From: Anarhynchus alexandrinus | Taxonomy: Eukaryota > Chordata > Aves > Charadriiformes > Charadriidae | DNA: 64,000 nucleotides | Reading direction: 5' to 3' | NCBI GenBank assembly: GCA_008711295.1 | Contig: VUYV01000045.1 | Span: forward strand, 124,001-188,000 | Part shown: one piece after another, positions 59,101-64,000 of the stretch | Numbering within the stretch: the first letter of the stretch is position 1 | Layout: each line of letters starts with the position of its first letter | Translations under genes and position numbers: made by a program | Notes under the pieces: model-generated | Seen by the model: only the letters and a program-made list of their open reading frames with translations | Told to the model about the DNA's origin: nothing | Databases searched by the model: none

Positions 59101-62100
59101 GGATGGGGCAAGGCTAAGCGTTCACTAATGAGTATCTGTGAACTGTAATTTTTGTTTTCCCAAGGTTTACATCTTGAGCAAATTTTCAGATGTGATAGGA
59201 GGTTTGATGGGAAGCCATTTTCCTCCTGAATTTTCATCCTTCTTTCAAGATAGGGTCAGATAGGAGGTAAAGCTTTATAGCTCAGAAAGGAAAGATCTCA
59301 AGAGAAGTGAACGTAGGAAAAACAATGTTCGTGGTTTTCACATGCTCTCAATCTAAGAACAGTTCAATCATTTTGATTTAAATTTTCATAAAACAAAAAC
59401 AAGTTTAAAAGCTTGATAGCTCATAGCCACTTGACATGGAACATTTTTGCCTAAAGAACTGCAATTGCATGTAGTTTTAACAAATTTTAAAGGCAACTTT
59501 ATCATACCACACAACCTGAATAATGGGTGGTGGTCAGTCCTACCTGTCACTTAAAAAAGTTCTGGGCTTCATGTTGTATATATACTACCCAGATTGAATT
59601 TATGCAACTTTAAATGTTTGACAGTAGTCTTTAGTTCATTTAGTTCATATGTGAACCAAAACCACTAAACCCTTCTCTGTGATTTGTTTCCAGATGTACA
59701 CACAATATACTTCATAAAAACACAATTGCTCTTAATTTTGACTTTATATGCAATATATTTATAATAATACAATGGTAAAACCTAAAATACACATTGGCAG
59801 ATATAAACCAGATGCAGAGGCAGGCTAGGAGTAATAGAAAAAAGATAAATTGAATATTTCATGAATTGAGAAGACTTCTTCCACAAGAGTAATGGATTAA
59901 ATATCTATCCTCTGTAATGGAACATACAGAAGTCTTTGCCAAAATGTGGTGCTCATTGTACAGTGTTTTGAAGGCTGAATTACTTTTTGGCTTTTACAGC
60001 GTAGTAGAAGTTTGATGGACACATGCCATATCTTTTTGTGAAATGAAATGGGTATGTATGCCCTAGATGACTATTTCAGCAGCTATGAAAAATACTAAAT
60101 AAATATGTTAATATTTTTTTTAAATAAGGCTTCTTCTCAGCTTACTTTCTGTTCCATGCTGTTAGATTTCAATAATACCAGGACCAAAAAAAAATAGCTT
60201 CATATTTACTTTTATAAATGAACTGTCAGCTGAATATATTTTGTTCTCTGGTTCATCAAAAACATTGTGTACATACTTCACTTTAAACACAAGTCATTGC
60301 AGTTCCCAGCTTACGGTTTAGGGTTTAGTTTTTCACAGAACTGATATTGCAGAAAAATATTATCATTTTGTTAGAGACTATAGTTTCAAATGAAGGGAAG
60401 TTACAAGTACTTCATTATTTTTCTTGTAAAGAAAAGGGGGTTTCTCTGCCCTTCAGTCTGTGTAACCCTTACTCATTTCACAGTAGTTACTCTCAATCAC
60501 CTTCCTCGTCATCTAATGCTGGCTTTCATTTCCACTCCTGATAGACTTCAGAGACTGCTCCACTGGAGGTCGCTTTGAAAGTATTTTGGGTTTTCATCTA
60601 AGTTTGCCTTTCCTGTGTCACGTGTGTAATTTAATTTGAGTTCTATGATCTCTGCTGTCCTGGGGAGCATACCTGCCCCAACAGCTGGTGGAGAGATGGA
60701 AGGGGTATTATTTTCAGAAGTACTTGGGATCAGTGCCAGGAGGGAACCCAGGAGAGTTGGGTGTCGCTATACATTTGATTCGGAGTCCTACTTCTTTCTT
60801 CTGACAGTGAGTTAGTGGACAGCTAATGATCCTTGGGCTCTCACATGCTTAATTGGTGTGTAAATGTCTAAGCCTCTAATTCTTTTACAAAAAATTTATC
60901 TACCTTCTCTGAATTGGAAATGGGAACCTGATTCCTTAAATAGCTTTGAGAATCAGATCCAGGACTTTGAGTGAGCTGTGGGAATTGTTTGCTAGCCACT
61001 TGGAGGATTGGGGATGTGAAAGAATGAAAACTTTATTCTGACAGTCATGTCAGATAGATATGAAAACCAAACCTGTTTAAGAACCATGGAAGGCAGATAG
61101 ACATGATGTGTGCTAATTGGATTCTTTACGTCTTTTTTTCTTTGCTTTCAGCTTCAGATACAATGAGTTATTCTGTCCAGAATGCATATCTAAAATGGAT
61201 GAAGTTTCCCAAAAAGTTAAAATGCATAGGAAGTATTTTTTGCTTCGCAATTTTTATCAGATTGATGAAGAACTATCAGAAAGCAAAGGAGACAGGATTT
61301 GACCCATTATTGTCTAGGAGGGGGAGGGGAGAGAAAGGTGTCCTGATTTTTGTGTTATTTTTTTTCTTCTCCCCCAAAAGCCTTCTTTCCAGTCAACAGG
61401 GCTTGAGTCAGCAAATAGCTGTTTGCATACTTGCTTTGAATGAGCTGCTGGTCTCATTCAGCATGAAGTAGACACCAGAAACCCCTAATCAGATAGCTAC
61501 AGCCAGCATGAGTTAACCCTTGTCAGTCCTTGGGTAGGTTTCCCGAGAAGAGTGTTAGGGCTGATCCATGGCTGCTGAGGTAGTTAACCTTACCATTGAC
61601 CAGTTGGAAGATCGGATGTAAGGTTTTCCACTTGGGTTTTTTTCTCCAGAAAGTTGAATAGCTATTACAATTGCCTTTTACGTGGTAAGATTGTAAACTA
61701 TCTCAGCGTTCGTGCGCTCAAAATTATCAGCAGCTGTTTCTCTTTTAGCGTAATGATGAATAGCTTATGCTATGTGATGACGGAAAAAACTGAGATGCAG
61801 GAAGAAAAAGTAAAATTAACCAACTTTTCCTTCAGATATTTCTACTACCTATTGCCTCCTAACTAGTGTGTGTACATGCTCTTGCAGTTTTGTGTTGCTA
61901 GCAATTAGTGACGAGCATCATTTCCTTCAGCTGTGGGTGGAAGGGGAAGAACTGTGCATCTGGTCTGAGAAATCCTGTCCTAGCTGGCTGCTGAATTGAT
62001 CAAACAGCAGGAAAAAAACAGGTTTATAGATCTATTCACTAACTATATTGCAAACTCTGGTGTTTGGGGTTTTTTTTAATGAATTCAAATTCTGCACTAT

Positions 62101-64000
62101 GATCAACAGGAAAAAGAATATATTTGTTTTGATAAATTAGTAGGATTAAAAACTGGGGTATAATGAAGAGATTGCTAGGATTGAAATTTGTTCCGTTTCA
62201 TGTTAAATTGTTAGAGTTGGGACTGGGTATTCACTATTTTGTTTTGTCGGTGCTTCAGATTTGGAAGTGAATCAAATTAGTTTTATAAAGTAAATTGTTA
62301 TATTGAACAGATTTAAAATCTAATATTCTAAGAAATACACCCACTTTAGAAAGACTTTTACAAATTACTAAAATACAAGAAATCAAAAGCAGTAACAGTG
62401 GCAGTTATTTTTACATGGTCCTAAAAAGAAAACTAATTTATGGATAAAATATTGAAGTTACGCTTTATTCTAAAAGCAGAAAATTTTATGGGGTGCTGGT
62501 TAAATGAACCTTTCTGAAATATTGTTTGTTGAGATTTGTTCTGCATTTTTAATTTCTTTAGCTAAAATAAGTAGTTTATAATCTTACCAATTAAACCAAT
62601 CTGTAGCTATAAAGAAGCCTGGGGAAGTGAAAAGCAATAATAATTCCATTTCTTTTTTTAACATATTTTCCTTTTTCTTGTATTGAGGCTGTCAGCTTTG
62701 GATTCAAATGAGTATAGATGGGTATAGGTGAAACATAGCACCAGGCTTCTTCTATGGAAATGGTGGACCTTCAGCCATTCTGACAGAGAGCTGGCACACT
62801 GCTGTTTCCTTGTGTTTTCATCCTAACTTCTAAAATTAACACATTAAGAAACAGAAATGTATTCTTTACTATATTGTTTTGCTACCAGTTTCTCTTATTA
62901 CCTCTTTGTGGGTCTGTTGGGGCTTGTAGATAATGCAGAGAACAAAGAAACATCTTTCCCTTCACTCTCCCCCAAGGAAACACTTGCTATGCTTTAGTAG
63001 AAACCAGTTTTACTATCTTGGTTTCAGTCCATTTTTATCCAAGACCAAATATTCTGCCTCATTTTCCTCTGAAGTCTATGTTCAGATGTGATGCTCAGAA
63101 AGGGGAAACTTGAATTTGTATAAAATACTGTACTTATGTAATGACCACATACTTTTATGTCTCTCATTTGTCTGTCATTCCAATTTTCACAGTTTGATTG
63201 TTCAAACAATTAAATGAGCCAGTGCTTTTATACTACAGCATTTTTTTTCTATCCATGATCTAGTTCTTTCAAAACAAAACACATTTTCTTCTCAAAATCA
63301 AAGTAATTTAGGAATAAATTGAAACACACGCTTGTGGTTTCTAGATAGCACTCTGCATATAGTTTGATAGTGCTGGGCACACTCTATAGCCAGTTTTTTC
63401 AAAAATGGGCATTGGATTTTAGTGTAGAGGGATGTCGTAACATTCTCTTATTTTAAAATCAGTCAGTGTGAAATTTATACTTAATATACAGCAAAATTTT
63501 TAGGGAGGAGTAAGATTTTTTTTTTACAACTAAAATGCAGCAATTCACACAGCTCGTTTTGTCCTCTCATCATCACAGTAAGGCACCTCTAACTCTTAAT
63601 CTTGTGATGTATTCATTGTCTACCCCTAGTCAGCTCTGTGTCTGCTTTCATCCTGTGTCTATTACATATATATTTGTACAAATCTTGAAAAATACCCTTT
63701 CTGGTACTTGCTAGCTATCGATCCATGCTATTGATTCTGTCATGAAAGAAATACATCTGTTATTTCTTTAGGCAGTTTGAGCAAGTTATTGTCTTCTGGC
63801 TTTCTCAGGTCTCAGTGGCCTTTGCTTCCACTTCATCTTTTGTTCCCATGAACATCCTCACGCTGATCACTTAATAACTCCGTTTCTGTTCTCTCCATGA
63901 AATAAGAAGACCATTTACATACTATGTTTTAAGCATATTCTGAGAAAAATCATTACTGTTTCTGGCACATTGTAAACACAATACGTTAGAAGTCTTGAGA
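56110..64000 (+). other. MTHFD1L intron 18 (runs off the window)
   Basis: At least 7.9 kb of AT-rich sequence without a match to the next synthetase segment. It contains only short low-complexity tracts, no CR1 copy that I can recognise, and no credible exon. It is taken as intron because the reading frame at 56109 needs more coding sequence. Confidence 0.85.

Noticed and set aside
60311..60335. TTTAGGGTTTAG motif resembling telomere repeats
   Set aside because: Only about two units in the plant-like TTTAGGG form, in AT-rich sequence; a chance match.
61152..61302. A protein-like ORF (NELFCPECISKMDEVSQKVK and following) preceded by a good acceptor TTTGCTTTCAG
   Set aside because: Exon 18 ends in phase 0, but this frame would need two bases carried over. 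In the phase that exon 18 supplies, a stop comes after four codons. There is no donor in frame and I recognise no family, so it is probably a chance ORF.

Overview
This window is vertebrate nuclear DNA and almost certainly from a bird. It has long AT-rich introns with GT-AG borders, and at least seven CR1 non-LTR retrotransposon copies, several ending in the CR1-type ATTCTRTG octamer. There is one assembly gap of 37 N in a GC-rich promoter. I see no operon structure, phage, plasmid, CRISPR array or other prokaryotic system. The content is two protein-coding genes in tandem on the + strand, in the order known for vertebrates (PLEKHG1 then MTHFD1L).

Region 1 (1-2940): the 3' end of PLEKHG1, a Rho guanine nucleotide exchange factor. 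The last 275 codons are present in one open exon (2-829), followed by about 2.1 kb of 3' UTR with AATAAA signals and a very G-rich tract near its end.

Region 2 (2940-3600): a CpG-rich promoter with tandem GC boxes and the N gap. First exon and start codon of MTHFD1L must lie here; they are probably wholly or partly inside the gap.

Region 3 (4312-56109): seventeen consecutive coding exons of MTHFD1L, numbered here 2-18. All splice phases join without a frameshift and give 564 uninterrupted codons. Exons 2-10 encode the degenerate dehydrogenase/cyclohydrolase-like N-terminal domain. Exons 11-18 encode the first part of the 10-formyltetrahydrofolate synthetase domain, with its P-loop (exon 12) and its Gly/Ala-rich signature split across exons 12 and 13. 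The gene runs off the right edge, so the C-terminal half of the synthetase domain is missing. The enzyme interconverts formate, tetrahydrofolate and ATP with 10-formyl-THF in mitochondria and supplies formate to cytosolic one-carbon metabolism.

Region 4 (introns, and 56110-64000): introns hold CR1 copies on both strands, simple repeats, several GC-rich islands, a roughly 150-bp inverted repeat pair around 8.5-10.3 kb, and a GC-rich insert at 42.3-42.7 kb with near-identical short flanking repeats. Most other intronic ORFs look like chance ORFs. I found no undescribed gene system. The best leads are the inverted repeat, the GC-rich insert, and the missing first exon.

Comparisons to human proteins are from memory, not from a search.
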